Source of the DNA: Glandiceps talaboti
Lineage: Eukaryota > Hemichordata > Enteropneusta > Spengelidae
NCBI RefSeq assembly: GCF_964340395.1
Contig: NC_135549.1
Location: forward strand, 32,537,332-32,601,331
Direction of reading: 5' to 3'
Length of the DNA stretch: 64,000 bases
Below, piece by piece: positions 11,224-23,170 of this stretch. Within the stretch, counting starts at the first letter, position 1, and each line of letters opens with the position of its first letter. The position numbers and the translations under genes are program-made. The notes under the pieces are model-generated. The model was not told the origin of the DNA. It searched no databases and saw nothing but the letters and a program-made list of their open reading frames with translations.

Positions 11224-11920
11224 TAAGGGAGCGATCAGTTTTTACGGCCGGGGGGGGCGACACCTCAATTCAAATTGGGACTGAAAGAAGGGGGGTCATC
11301 ATTTGTGTGGATAAAGGGGGGGTCACCTTATTTTCAACAACTGAACAAAATCATGGACCATCCTGCTGTATAAAGAGGATTATGGCTAATCTGCAAATGA
11401 GGGAAATTCAAACTGCTGTACAGAGCACTAGCTTCTGTGTCTTGTTTTCAGCATTTTTTCTGTGCTCCGAGAAACACACACTGACACAGGTCATGTTTGT
11501 GAATGTCGTCGGATGGTAACTTGATACACAAATTAGTTGAAAATCTTCTGAAATGGTGCTCTAAATGGCCTCCAAAGGGTGTTCGTTTTTCAAAAAGCTC
11601 TTACCATGGGAGGGGACACCCCTCCCAATTCCAACCCCCTCGCTTGTGTAGCATAGTAAAATCCCGGGAGTAAAAGTAACTATGTAGTGTGCTGTATTGT
11701 GCTTTGTGAGAATCTAGAGTGTTTTTTGCAAGAACAAGAAGAGTGTTTCTTGTCAACAGATTGGGGGGGGGGGGGGTTATTGTGTTTTTTTATTTGTCGG
11801 GGGGTTGGGGGGTTGGATTGTTTTGTGGATGAATCGCAGGGGGGGTGTCACTATTTTTAAGTACAACAAGAACAAGAAGTCACCGGCCCACCCCAGCCGT
11901 AAAAACTGATCGCTCCCTAA
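11224..11920. mobile_element. Non-autonomous Harbinger-like element, deletion derivative (TAA target duplication)
   Basis: Inverted termini GGGAGCGATCAGTTTTTACG (11227) and its complement ending at 11917, each flanked outside by TAA. A 3-bp TWA duplication is typical of PIF/Harbinger transposons. The 691-bp body contains C/G-homopolymer stretches and, in its right half, the reverse complement of the first 200 bp of the copy at 35304. No transposase is encoded. Confidence 0.8.
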
Positions 11921-12284
11921 GGGACGTCATTTTTATAGTAGCTTGTTTACTGCACTATTGAGTTACATACATCGTTTGAGTCCTGGTTAGGGAACATTCA
12001 GTATTTACAAGGGGAGAGAAAATTACACATGGTATGTTAGCTTATTTCAAAAGGAAGCAGTAAAATAAATGCAGCCAAAGTAAAATTTGAAATTAGGCGG
12101 TATAAGTTGAATCGAAGTTTGAGCATGTTGAGGGAGCCAAGTGGGGTCCCTGGAGATTTTTGAAATTCAAGGACTAAAAGAATATTTTCTGGTGTTATTT
12201 TAACATATCAAGGTAGTAATAACGCTAAATACAATTTGAATCAAAATAAAAGGGAGCAGAGTGATGGGTACTGAGGTACAGGTG

Positions 12285-12475
12285 GGTTCCTCTTCAATCT
12301 GATTAAAATCCGATATAGATGTCGGCTAATCGTTCATTGCTAGTTTACCTTCGTTATTTTTAAAAAATGTAAACATGTACCAAGAAGGTCAATTCAGGCA
12401 AAATAACGAAGGTAAACTGGCAATGAACGATTAGCCGACATCTACATCGGATTTTAATCAGATTGGGTTCCTCTT
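12285..12475. mobile_element. 171-bp palindromic element with 10-bp target duplication
   Basis: The element at 12295-12465 is an imperfect palindrome. Its arms begin CAATCTGATTAAAATCCGAT and fold back on each other almost to the centre. GGTTCCTCTT lies directly on both sides (12285-12294, 12466-12475). It is the same family as the element at 32113-32342. A 9-10-bp duplication suggests mobilisation by a Mutator-type transposase (inference). Confidence 0.85.
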
Positions 12476-12853
12476 GAGCGCCTAGAAATTTTGAAAATTG
12501 AGGACTAAAACTAAACAGTGTTAGCTGGTATTATTTTAACATGTAAATGTGATAACAATACCCTCTCCTGATCACAATTTAAATTTTAATTCAGAATACT
12601 AACTCTAGAAAAATCCTCAAAGTATAGTTGCATGCATGTAACTTGGTGAGCTGAAAATCTCTGACAGGTTTCATTGCACAGATATTTATAACTGGTAAAT
12701 GTTGATTATAAATATTAAATACATGTTGTAAACAAAGAATATGGTAATATAGAGCTAGCTGTTCATTGCACAGATTAGTACATGGCGTTCTGTTACATGA
12801 AATGAATATATATAAGTATACTGTAATTTTTCATGGTATGGCATGTCATCCAA

Positions 12854-13238
12854 GTATCTGGTTAGACTCTCTCACAGTCTCGGAGCTTCGCATTATCAAA
12901 TTTAAAGCTAAACGAGTTGTTTTGTAAATTGTATGTACTGTTATCATCTGCATAACCGTACTCGAATATCCTTGGATTGTGTGCCCTCATTGACCAGATA
13001 TGTATACATGTACATGTTTATACGTCCCTGCTGCGAAGCTCTGTGTTTCCGCGAAGCCCTCGGCGTCGCAGTCACATGTCAACGAATGGTTATCTTTATG
13101 TGGTCGACACATACAAGGTTGAGGTTATTCGAGTGCGGTTATCTATGATATCGGTACATACAAAACAACTCGTTTAGCTTTAAATTGAAAAATGCGAAGC
13201 TTCGAGGACTGTGAGATCGAGAGAGTCTAAGTATCTGG
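12854..13238. mobile_element. 369-bp inverted-repeat element with 8-bp target duplication (hAT-like MITE)
   Basis: Arms of about 70 bp start TTAGACTCTCTC at 12862 and end with the complement at 13230. They share 'ttcgcat' and 'taaagctaaacgagttgttttgta'-like segments in opposite orientation. GTATCTGG flanks both ends (12854-12861, 13231-13238). The 8-bp duplication fits hAT or P superfamily elements. The interior is non-coding. Confidence 0.8.
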
Positions 13239-13549
13239 TATGCTTTCACTGACTGACATATAATCTACACCGTGATATTCAAGATGAGTTGATCCTATTT
13301 GGTCAGACTTTGCCCTCCTGTGCTGTGTGGCTTCAGCTGTTTATTTTTTTATGTACTATGCAATACATGCAATATGCACTGAAGCATTCTAACAGAAAAA
13401 ACAGAGTGTTAATAAATAACTTGCATATTAAATTGTGTATATATAGGTGTGTTCTATACTTCAGTGTCAGCAAAATATTTGAGTTTCATTCTGTTTCTGA
13501 AAGATGGTATACAATCGAGGGCGAACGCCTGCTGTCGCCCTAACTAGCG

Positions 13550-16172
13550 ACTATGGCGTTGAATGCCTGCCAATATTCGAAAATTCAATACTGCAATGAC
13601 TATATGCAATACTGCAATGACTATATGCGATATGACTACATGAGATGATTACATGCGATATGACTACATGCGATGTGACTACATGAGATGACTACATGCG
13701 ATATGACTACATGAGGTGACTACATGCGATGCGACTACATTAGATGACTACATGAGATGACTACATGCGATATGACTATATGAGATGACTACATGAGGTG
13801 ACTACATGCGATGTGACTACATGAGATGACTACATGCGATATGACTACATGAGATGACTACATGCTATACTGCGATGCGAGATGATGACATGATATGCGG
13901 CGATTTTGTAATGACGTTATGCCACTCGTAGATTATTCAATATGCATAAGGGGTAGACCATTCGATATCCTGGGGGGCTTTGAAGATTGGTGGAGAGTCA
14001 TTATTTTTTTTCCCACCTGCTTGCCTGAGAATTATTTTTTTCTCCTTCGCCTATGCTGGCAACTTTTTTTTCTTTGCTTTTCTGAGATATCCGTATTTTT
14101 TTTACGTCAATGTTGAACACCTACATTTGTTGCCACAATTTTCTGTTTGGTTTTGGCACACGGTAATAGAGAGAGTAAAAAGATGTTCTATGACACACAT
14201 ATTATATTTAGAAAACTACATATTTCATACATGTTTGATTTTCAATTAAATAAACATCGTTGACAGTTTTTATGCCATGGTATGGTGACACACTGAAAAT
14301 ACAAATCGGAAACTTGATTGGTGAACTCAAACATTCAGATAGACCAGTCAGTTTCTCAAGCTTGGGGGATGGGGGTGTCAGTGTTTTTTTTCCATTGGGC
14401 CGACAAAAAGTCACTGACCCCCCTGAATAAAGTTTCATAGCATCTGACAGTAAGTTGTAGAGGGAAGAGCTTTGAGACTGGGATATGTCCACCTCTTGTG
14501 TGTTATTGTGTGTGTGAATGGGGGGGGTTTCTAGGGTTCTACAAAACGGCCTGGAGGATTTTTACTTCTAAAGGCAATGTTTAGGCTATTCACAGACACT
14601 TTCAGACAATAATTTACAAGCTTTACAAGGCAGCTCTAACATGTAAAAAGCAACTACATAAGGTTGAAACATGTTTGAAATAAAGTTCCATAGCATCTTG
14701 ACAGTAAGAGGTGGAGGGAAGAACTTTGATTTGAGGCTTGGACATGTCTACGTTTTTTTTACCAATTTTGGTGAATCTTATTGTTGGTTTAACGAATGAG
14801 TGGCCTCTGAGGTGATGGAGTGCAAGGGGTCCCCCCGCCAGATCTGCAGTTTTTTGTTTCTATTTAGGCAATTTTTAGGTTATGCATAGCCTCTGAGATA
14901 TATATTGCCAAGCATCGAAAAGCTAAAGTAAATATAACTTTTTACCTAAGTTTTCCATGTTATAAAAGTGGGCCTGTAACATTGGTATAGGGGCATTGAT
15001 ATTGCATGTATAGTAAAGTTACTTATGTGTTAGAGCACTTTAGGAGGTCATACCTAGTGTACAATATAAACTTGAATTTGAGTTGTGGTGTCGATACATG
15101 TAGTGTCTGAAATAGGAAGTATAGCATCCCTTTTGACAAATTCATACTGAAGAGACTAGAACAATTTAGATTAAGTTCTTTTATAAACTATCCAATAGTA
15201 TGAAGGTTGCCATTACAAAACCTTCAAGTTCACTTTTGCCCCAAAGTGTAAGATAAGTGAAGCACTGATTGTGAAACAGCCAAACACTTACATGGCATGT
15301 TCTGTAACTAGTGTGGTAGCTAGGTAATACATGTATTATATGTATAATGTTATGTATAGTTATTTATGAACCCTTACATGAAGTAATATTTAAACCATTT
15401 ACGAAAGAAACAGAGAAAAGAACAAATTTATATATATGTACCACATGCTAACGAAACTGACTGATACCTGACATGTGTTTGAAACTGTTTGTCATGATTT
15501 GACAAGTGTCCTGGTTGGAGAGGTACGAGCAAGTTGACTGCAGTATACTCGAACCTGTGCATCATTTCCCTGCCAAGACATTTTTTTTTCTAGCAGTAGT
15601 GGTCCGTCTTTTTTTTCCATCACCCTCTCATATCCGGATTTTTTTCAAACAAATCCATTTGGCATCTTTTTTTCCCCGAAATCTTCCAAGCCCCCCCCCC
15701 CCCCGATATCAAATGGTCCACCTCTTACCACGTGCAACGGTGCAACATGCTGAGGAGTACTCCCTAGCCTGTTTCATATCAATACTCGTATTATGCGTAT
15801 TGAATAATCTACGAATGGCATAACGTCATTACAAAATCGCCGCATATCATGTCATCATCTCGCATCGCAGTATTGCATGTAGTCATCTCATGTAGTCATA
15901 TCGCATGTAGTCATCTCATGTAGTCATATCGCATGTAGTCACCTCATGTAGTCATATCGCATGTAGTCATATCGCATGTAGTCATCTCATGTAGTCACAT
16001 CGCATGTAGTCATATCGCATGTAGTCACCTCATGTAGTCATATCGCATATAGTCATCTCATGTAGTCATATCGCATATAGTCATTGCAGTATTGCATATA
16101 GTCATTGCAGTATTGCATATAGTCATTGCAGTATTGTATTTTCGAATATTGGCAGGCATTCTACGCTATAGT
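13550..16172. mobile_element. 2.6-kb foldback element with tandem-repeat arms
   Basis: Two arms of about 390 bp (13550-13945 and 15790-16172) are inverted copies. The outer end (GAATGCCTGCCAATATTCGA) is unique. The inner part is an array of GACTACATG(C/A)GA-type 11-16-bp units alternating 'gcgatat' and 'gagat', followed by an inner unique stretch. No clear target duplication was found. The interior carries a copy of another dispersed repeat (14330-15470) and no convincing ORF. A solo right-type arm is present at 30288-30608. Confidence 0.85.
14330..15470. repeat. Dispersed repeat inside the foldback element, related to 31610-33300
   Basis: Shared landmarks in the same order: 'gtcactga' before a C-run, 'gacagtaa..g.gg.ggaa', 'gcaactacataaggttgaa', 'ctgtaac.ttggtata.gggcatt' and 'agtaaa..tac'. 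Divergence is considerable. No coding capacity was seen. Confidence 0.65.
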
Positions 16173-18059
16173 ACGTGTACGTTACAGAATGACTGGTACA
16201 GTGATGTCAATGAATGTCTTCAACATTTGTGCAGAAGTCACCAAAGTATTAATGTAAGAATCTCTAGTTAATCGATTCATTTTTTCTTGTTCAGCACATA
16301 TTCAAGTCTTTATTCAGACGTGAGGTATATTTGTTTACTTGATAAATGTAGTAAGAACAGTTTGAATTCTAAAGGTACTAGCATTAATATTCCATTTTAT
16401 GTTAGCTCAGAAGAAAAAACAATTATACATTTGCATGTACCAAAATAAAATGACACTGCCAAACATGGTTTGTACTTTTGACTTCCTTTATCAGGACGTA
16501 TCTGGACTTTATATGCGTATAAAGATACTTCTGTGTGTCCCACTTGGATGTAGCACAGGGGCGGGTCAGTGTCTCAATGAAATTATATTTTCATTTACCA
16601 AAGCAATCAGTTCACGTGACACGTTTGATTGACAGTTGTCATTGGTATATATTGTTGGATTGATAGTTATATGTTTACTCGAGTGTGCTATCTTCATAAA
16701 AATCGTCTTAAACACTTCTAAATTAAATCCTCCTCACATAAAGAAAGAAGCGACCAAATATTTGACTGCTCATATCGTAATTGAATCCCGAGAAATCAAC
16801 TGTCTTATGAAGCTTTCAACAGTTAATAAACTAGTTGTCTTGCCATTTCTTGCCCTAATATGTGGATAATGTTGTTCCACCTATTTTAGACAGAGAGTAT
16901 ATCTGGCCTGAATTACATTTCCGCGCAAATGCAAACCGAGGGAACGAACAGCACTTACGGAAGGGGTGGGGGCTGATGAGAAAATATTTTGTACAAATTG
17001 TTTCCCAGTTCCCTCTTCCCTTCAAGCTCACAAAAAAACGTTGTCGCTGATTTTCATTTGTGCAGTTATATGGCATACTTCCCGTATTCTGGAGATGTGC
17101 AAATGTATGGTACACTAGTATAAAATAACAGTGGTAATCGACTTCAGTGTTCATACATAATAAGAGATTTCTTTATAAGTGTGGGATTTGCAAGGAGAGG
17201 TTGGATCGTAATCTATATTTGGAGATACTTAGCCAACCCCATTCAATTGTGGTTTGGCGCAGGAACAGCATACCTTGATCACCCATGGGGAGTATTCTGG
17301 AATAGGGCTCAATCATTTGGTAACCTTGCCAAAATAAACCACAGGCTAGCATTGCAAGGGTTCTGGAAAATTCATTAAACGGAATAATTTTTAACCGACA
17401 CAATATGCACATTATGCAAGTTTTTCGATTTGCCAATCCCCTCTCAGCGCAACGGAGGATGTTTTTAGACATGGTATTTTTTACAAGTATGTAAGTAATG
17501 TTTATGATAGTCCATATATGCTTTTCAAGTTACATTTTAAAGTTCCACAGATGCCGGATCGGAGAACTAGAAAGTTTACAAACCTGATGCCAGTAAATTT
17601 AATGTTTTTAAACACTGTGCCGTTCACAGATGTACATGTATAACAACGTATAGTGGTCTTTGTTGTAGTATTTTGAATATTGACTTTAATTTATCAAATT
17701 TAATTTTCCAGATTGTCCACCTGACAATATTGATTTTATATATTTGCCTCATAATGTATTTTAGATATAGTATTTTATTTGCCACAAACTCAAAATCATA
17801 TCAACATAACAAGAGAGAAAGTACAAAAGACAGTGGAATAAATATTACAATTAAACTGATGGATGAATACAGAGTTTATGGCTGGACCACAGAAATAGTT
17901 TGAAACAAACTAGTCAAGTTTGTGGCCCATACTACAATTGATTAAACAAATAAAATAATCAAAGCAAAAACAAAAACAAATTTGAAATTAAAACAAAAAC
18001 AAACAAAACAAAACGCGTTCTCATCAAAAAAAAAATATAACAACTGGCATTAAATTTAA
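16173..18059. other. No recognisable feature
   Basis: AT-rich sequence with several overlapping ORFs below 100 codons on both strands, none with a recognisable motif, splice context or codon pattern. An A/C-rich tract (CAAAACAAAACAAA type) lies near 17960-18020. Confidence 0.5.
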
Positions 18060-19365
18060 ATGCAATGTAAGGTAGAAAAAGCTGAATTAATTTTGTAACA
18101 AATACTGTTTTAACTGAGATTTAAAAGTAGTCCTGGATTGTATTTTTTTCAATTCTTCAGGTAAGGAGTTCCAATGTTTTGCAGCTGCATACTGAAAATT
18201 GTGTTGCGTCAAAGTAAGATTTACTTTTGGAATGTAAAAGTTATCTCTCGTTGTATTCCGAGTGTGATACGTATTTGGTGGTGTGTTGAAATAGTCGTTA
18301 ACTGTTTGCGGGAAGTGACCGGCCCTCAAATCAAAAATAAATAAAGAAGTATTAAATTTGCATTGCTGGTGGACACTTAGAATTCCTAGTTGCTGAAAAA
18401 GAGGGGAGGAGGGAGCACCAATATTTGAAAAAGTTATAAAGCGAATAACTTTCTTTTGAAGGTTTAAGATAGGCTTGAGAAATGTATTGTATGTATTGCC
18501 CCATATCTCTATACAATATGAGATATGGGGCAAGGTCATAGAGTTATACAGCAGAAGAAGAGTAGATTTAGTACGTAATAGCGAATTTTGGAAATTATGC
18601 CATTAATTGGAGAAATTGCTTTCCTAACTTTTTCAATGTGTGATGTCCAAAGCATATTTTGATCTAAACACACGCCAAGATAATTGGTTGACGTTACTTG
18701 TGAAATTTGTGAGCGATTGATGCCCAGACTTCCCTCCGTTTTCACCAATCTTTGCGAAGTCTTAATAATCATGAAATTCGTTTTTTCTACATTGATAGTG
18801 AGCCTATTGGCGTCGCACCAGTCACAGACTTTCCTGAAGTCGAAATGGAGTTGATCAAGCTGAATTATATTTGAGGGATTGTTGATAAATTGAAACAAGT
18901 TTGTGTCGTCGGCAAATAATCGAAATTCAAATGCATCAGTAGCGTTCACAATATCATTGATGTAAATCAGAAAGAGAAGGGGGCCTAAAATTGAGCCTTG
19001 TGGTACTCCACATTGTATTTCGCTATATGGCGAGGTAACATTATTTATACAGACACACTGCTTACGCTGGGAGAGATAACTTTTAAACCAAAGTAAAGGC
19101 AAGCCTCTGACACTGTAGAAGAATACTATGGTCTATTGTGTCAAAGGCTTTCCGCAAATCAATGAATATACCACATGTCAGATATCCATTGTCCAGCTTA
19201 TTAGCAATACCAGTGATCAGGTCAACCAGGGCAAGCTTAGTACTGTGTTTTTTCCTGAAACCAAACTGAGTTTTGATGAGGATGTTGTATTTTTCAAAAT
19301 ATATAACAAGTTGATGATTGACAATAGATTCAAACACTTTACTGATTACGGGCAAAATTTTTCAT
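18060..19365 (-). pseudogene. 5'-truncated, frameshifted LINE reverse transcriptase
   Basis: Three overlapping minus-strand segments (19355-19083, 19102-18536, 18539-18087) together cover most of a non-LTR reverse transcriptase. Visible motifs: KVFESIVNHQL, GFRKKHST, DLRKAFDTIDH, GVPQGSILGPLLFLIYINDI, the catalytic FADD in RLFADDTNLF, NYLGVCLD, and a C-terminal HWNSLPEELK segment. Frameshifts separate the pieces near 19090 and 18538. There is no endonuclease or ORF1, so it is a typical dead 5'-truncated copy, of the Jockey/CR1/L2 group judging by motif spacing. Confidence 0.93.
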
Positions 19366-19370
19366 TTTTA

Positions 19371-19419
19371 GGAGCCTGTAAATGGGACTTGCCGGCCTTC
19401 CGTGAAATAAATAAATAAA
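19371..19419 (+). mobile_element. 3' tail of a LINE or SINE
   Basis: GGACTTGCCGGCCTTCCGTG followed by AAATAAATAAATAAA is a typical 3' end of CR1/L2-mobilised elements. It abuts the truncated end of the neighbouring LINE. The rest of the element is not evident. Confidence 0.5.
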
Positions 19420-19883
19420 CTGTATGTCAACGAGTTGAGTAATTGGTAACAAAATACAACACCTTATTATTCCAAGACAATAGCCCCCGTCACCACGTCC
19501 TGGTTTTCACATAATTTTATACATTACACTTTCATTCAAACGGGGGTCGACACATACATTCATAATTCATCAACAATACCGGTGCTTATCCGTCATTGCA
19601 CGCATTTAGCGAGGAACGCTAGTCTATACCTTCATTACACAGTGTTCACCCCTGTGCACGTTACATAAGTTTGTATTCCTGTAAAATAAAAGAATGTGGA
19701 GAAATCAACTCCGGACTTTTGATTGGTTGTTTGTCAAATGTAACACGTGTACTCCCTGTCAAGTGATTGACCAATTTGAAACAAACAACACCTAACTAGT
19801 CTTACAAACACAATAGTTTTCCCTGCCACCACCTTTAAAGTGCACCTGGAGGGGTAGAGGAAAATTTTGATCCTCTAGGTCTG

Positions 19884-19936
19884 ATTGGTTCATGGTTCTC
19901 GACAGGAATCTAACATCTTGGGTTGGGTATATAAAT
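19884..19936 (+). promoter_or_regulatory. CCAAT/TATA promoter upstream of ORF 19992
   Basis: TATATAAAT (19928-19936) lies 64 bp before an ATG in good context (AAAGATGG). An inverted CCAAT (ATTGG at 19884) is 44 bp upstream of it, with further CCAAT-type sites (GATTGGTT, GACCAATT) in the preceding 170 bp. The arrangement and spacing look like a genuine core promoter. Function is inferred. Confidence 0.45.
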
Positions 19937-19991
19937 GACGCGTGATACATTTTCAAACTGTCTTTGCGACTCCAGCAAACGATAAACAAAG

Positions 19992-20582
19992 ATGGATACT
20001 GGTATTGTGCTGCTCACCCTGGTCTATGTCGTCATAGTGTATATCCGAAGCCTTGTACTGCTGAGAGTGGATGATGATAGAAGAATATTCCGATGTTTGG
20101 TATGGGTCCTGGATGCTGTATGCTGTCTACTTCGCTCACTGGTCGAAAAGAGGAAGTTGGAAGGAAAAATTGCAATGTGTATCACCGTATGGATGCTGTG
20201 TTTGCTTCAGATGTTTGTTCGCTGTACAATAGAGACTGTTCGAGAATGGAAGTCAATGGTTTGCGTATTGGTTCGTCAATTTATCATGGTTTGGTCCCTG
20301 CGAGAACGTCGAAGGATGGTATATGAGATAAGTCGGTTTGCTATGTTTGTTCTTTCTGCTGCATTTGGGCCCGTTGTATGGGAATGGGGGCCATGGTGGC
20401 TATTTCGGCGCGGTACCTTTTTTGGCGGGAAGGTGGCGGCCCGGGTTGACAGGTTAGGATTTAGACGGTTTTGTCAGGAGGAAAGTTTGTCATTGGTTGT
20501 TCAAGTGGCACAGACTGTAATATTCCCCATTTTCGAAAACATTAAGAACGCAAAATACATATCAAAATTTATCTACGAATAA
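19992..20582 (+). CDS. Intronless hypothetical 196-residue protein
   Basis: Not recognised. The ORF starts 64 bp after a TATA box in good start context and ends in a TAA embedded in AATAAA, with AT-rich sequence after it. The product is basic and hydrophobic: residues 5-25 form a probable membrane anchor, with further hydrophobic stretches near 58-75 and 112-130, separated by Arg-rich segments (RERRRMVYE, WWLFRRG). Trp and Val are unusually frequent. No family motif is visible. It could be a lineage-specific short membrane protein, part of an unrecognised mobile element, or a chance ORF. The promoter in front argues against chance but does not prove it. Confidence 0.35.
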   Translation: MDTGIVLLTLVYVVIVYIRSLVLLRVDDDRRIFRCLVWVLDAVCCLLRSLVEKRKLEGKIAMCITVWMLCLLQMFVRCTIETVREWKSMVCVLVRQFIMVWSLRERRRMVYEISRFAMFVLSAAFGPVVWEWGPWWLFRRGTFFGGKVAARVDRLGFRRFCQEESLSLVVQVAQTVIFPIFENIKNAKYISKFIYE

Positions 20583-20823
20583 AAAATACAAATCAAAATT
20601 TATCGACAAACAAATTTGAATAGATACGTCATACATAGTCATGTACACAAAGTTGTTCTCGGGTACCCAGATTCCTATAAATTCAGCCACCTCCGGTATA
20701 CACATTTCTTTCACAACCGAAACAATTGTATTTTGCCATGTTCAAATGAAAAATCATTGATGTTTATATTAGACTATTTACGAAACACAAACTTGAAAAC
20801 CATAATTGCCTATAACCACAGAA

Positions 20824-21062
20824 AACCACTTCTATTTAGGGTCCCATACTAAAGTTACCCCAAAACTAGTAAACCAAATGTAAACTTAAAATAGGTTGTT
20901 CCTAGAAATACAGACTGTGCCACTTCTAATTAGGGTTCCCATTCTAAAATTAACAACTTTCGCAAAAACTAGTTAACTAAATGTAAACTTAAAATAGATT
21001 GTTTCTAGAAATACTGACTGTGCCACTTCTAATTAGGGTTAAAGTTTTCGCAAAATCTAGTT
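20824..21062. repeat. Short tandem repeat, about 100-bp unit, 2-3 copies
   Basis: CCACTTCTAATTAGGGT, ACTAGTTAACTAAATG, TAAACTTAAAATAG and TTGTTTCTAGAAATAC recur in order about every 100 bp with modest divergence. Confidence 0.8.
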
Positions 21063-21439
21063 AGTTAGTTTTTTTTTCAAGAAATACAAAGTTGAATCGA
21101 AATATTTCTTTCATTAAAATGCTAATCATACAAAATTAAAACCCGTGTATTTTGCTCTGCAGCGCATATTTTTTTCATTCATGTTACAAATTTAAGAGTT
21201 ATTTCCGTAAAGACATTCTTCTTTGAAGATGATGATGAAAAAGATAAGTTTGTTTACAATATTACAAATATAGCTAATAACCACATAACAACCAACAATG
21301 TGAACCAAATTTATTTTTCGTTTTGTGATGGTCAGAACATTAATAAATTACAATACAAAATAATGTCACCGCTTCAGTTATACCCATGGTATAGTGATCA
21401 AATATATGTGTCTCAAAACCAAATTAAGGCTTATGATCT

Positions 21440-23170
21440 CATCTTTTTGGTCAAAGATCTATCATTAGATTAAGATGCATTCTGGATGTGTTTATCTCAT
21501 CAGTGATATGCAAATTAGGGCTAAAAAGACTCAAACTAAAACTAAGTCTATATTTACAAAGTCTATAACAAGATGATCCAATCAGTAATATGCAAATTAG
21601 TGCCTAATAACGTGTCTTTTTGGTCAAAAGTCTATCATTAGATTAAGATGTATTCTTGATGTGTTTATCTCATCACTGATATGCAAATTAGGGCTAAAAA
21701 GACTCAAACTAAAAGAAAGTCTATAACAAGATGATCCAATCAGTAATATGCAAATTAGTGTCTAATAATGTGTCTTTTTGGTCAAAAGTCTATCATTAGA
21801 TTAAGATGTATTCTTGATGTGTTTATCTCATCACTGATATGCAAATTCGGGCTAAAAAGACTCAAACTAAAAGAAAGTCTATAACAAGATGATCCAATCA
21901 GTAATATGCAAATTAGTGTCTAATAATGTGTCTTTTTGGTCAAAAGTCTATCATTAGATTAAGATGTACTCTTGATGTGTTTATCTCATCAGTGATATGC
22001 AAATTAGGGCTAAAAAGACTCAAACTAAAAGAAAGTCCATAACAAGATGATCCAATCAGTAATATGCAAATTAGTGCCTAATAATATGTCTTTTTGGTCA
22101 AAATTCTATCATTAGATTAAGATGTAATTTTGATGTGTTTATCTCATTAGTGATATGCAAATTAGGGCTACAAAGACTAAAACTAAAAGTCTATATTTAT
22201 AAAGTCTATAACAAGATGATCCAATCAGTAATATGCAAATTAGTGCCTAATAACGTGTCTTTTTGGTCAAAAGTCTATCATTAGATTAAGATGTATTCTT
22301 GATGTGTTTATCTCATTACTGATATGCAAATTAGGGCTAAAAAGACTCAAACTAAAAGAAAGTCTATAACAAGATGATCCAATCAGTAATATGCAAATTA
22401 GTATCTAATAATGTGTCTTTTTGGTCAAAAGTCTATCGTTAGATTAAGATGTACTCTTGATGTGTTTATCTCATCAGTGATATGCAAATTAGGGCCTAAA
22501 AGACTCAAACTAAAAGAAAGTCTATAACAAGATGATCCAATCAGTAATATGCAAATTAGTGCCTAATAATATGTCTTTTTGGTCAAAATTCTATCATTAG
22601 ATTAAGATGTAATTTTGATGTGTTTATCTCATTAGTGATATGCAAATTAGGGCTAAAAAGACTAAAACTAAGTCTATATTTATAAAGTCTATAACAAGAT
22701 GATCCAATCAGTAACATGCAAATTAGTGCCTAATAACGTGTCTTTTTGGTCAAAAGTCTATCATTAGATTTAGATGTATTCTTAATACCATGATCTCATC
22801 GGTGATATGCAAATTAGGGCTAAAAAGCCTCAAACTAAAAGTCTATATTTACAAAACGTCTATAACAAGATGATCTCTTCAGTGATATGCAAATTAGGGG
22901 CTAATAATGTGTCTTTATGGTAAAAAATCTGTCATTAGTTTAAGATGTATTCTTGATGTGTTTATCTCATCAGTGATATGCAAATTAGGGCTATAAAGAC
23001 TAAAACTAAGTCTATATTATGATCTAAAATTATGATCTAAAAATGTCTTTTTGGTTGTCTATAATTAGATTAAGATGTATTCTTGATATGATAATTTCAT
23101 CAGTGATATGCAAATTAGGGCTAAAAAGACTACAACTAAAAATCTGTAATTACAAAAAGTCTATAACATG
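21440..23170. repeat. 158-bp satellite-like array with octamer motifs
   Basis: About ten units. The landmark AGATGATCCAATCAGTAATA recurs at 21571, 21729, 21887, 22045, 22214, 22372, 22530 and 22697, a period of 158 bp with two units about 10 bp longer. Every unit has two half-units, each with ATATGCAAATTAG, so ATGCAAAT occurs roughly 20 times. Units at the right edge (22800-23170) are more diverged. No ORF. Confidence 0.93.

Noticed and set aside
16399-17903. Cluster of overlapping 60-100-codon ORFs on both strands
   Set aside because: No motif, no conserved start or splice sites, AT-rich composition; consistent with chance.
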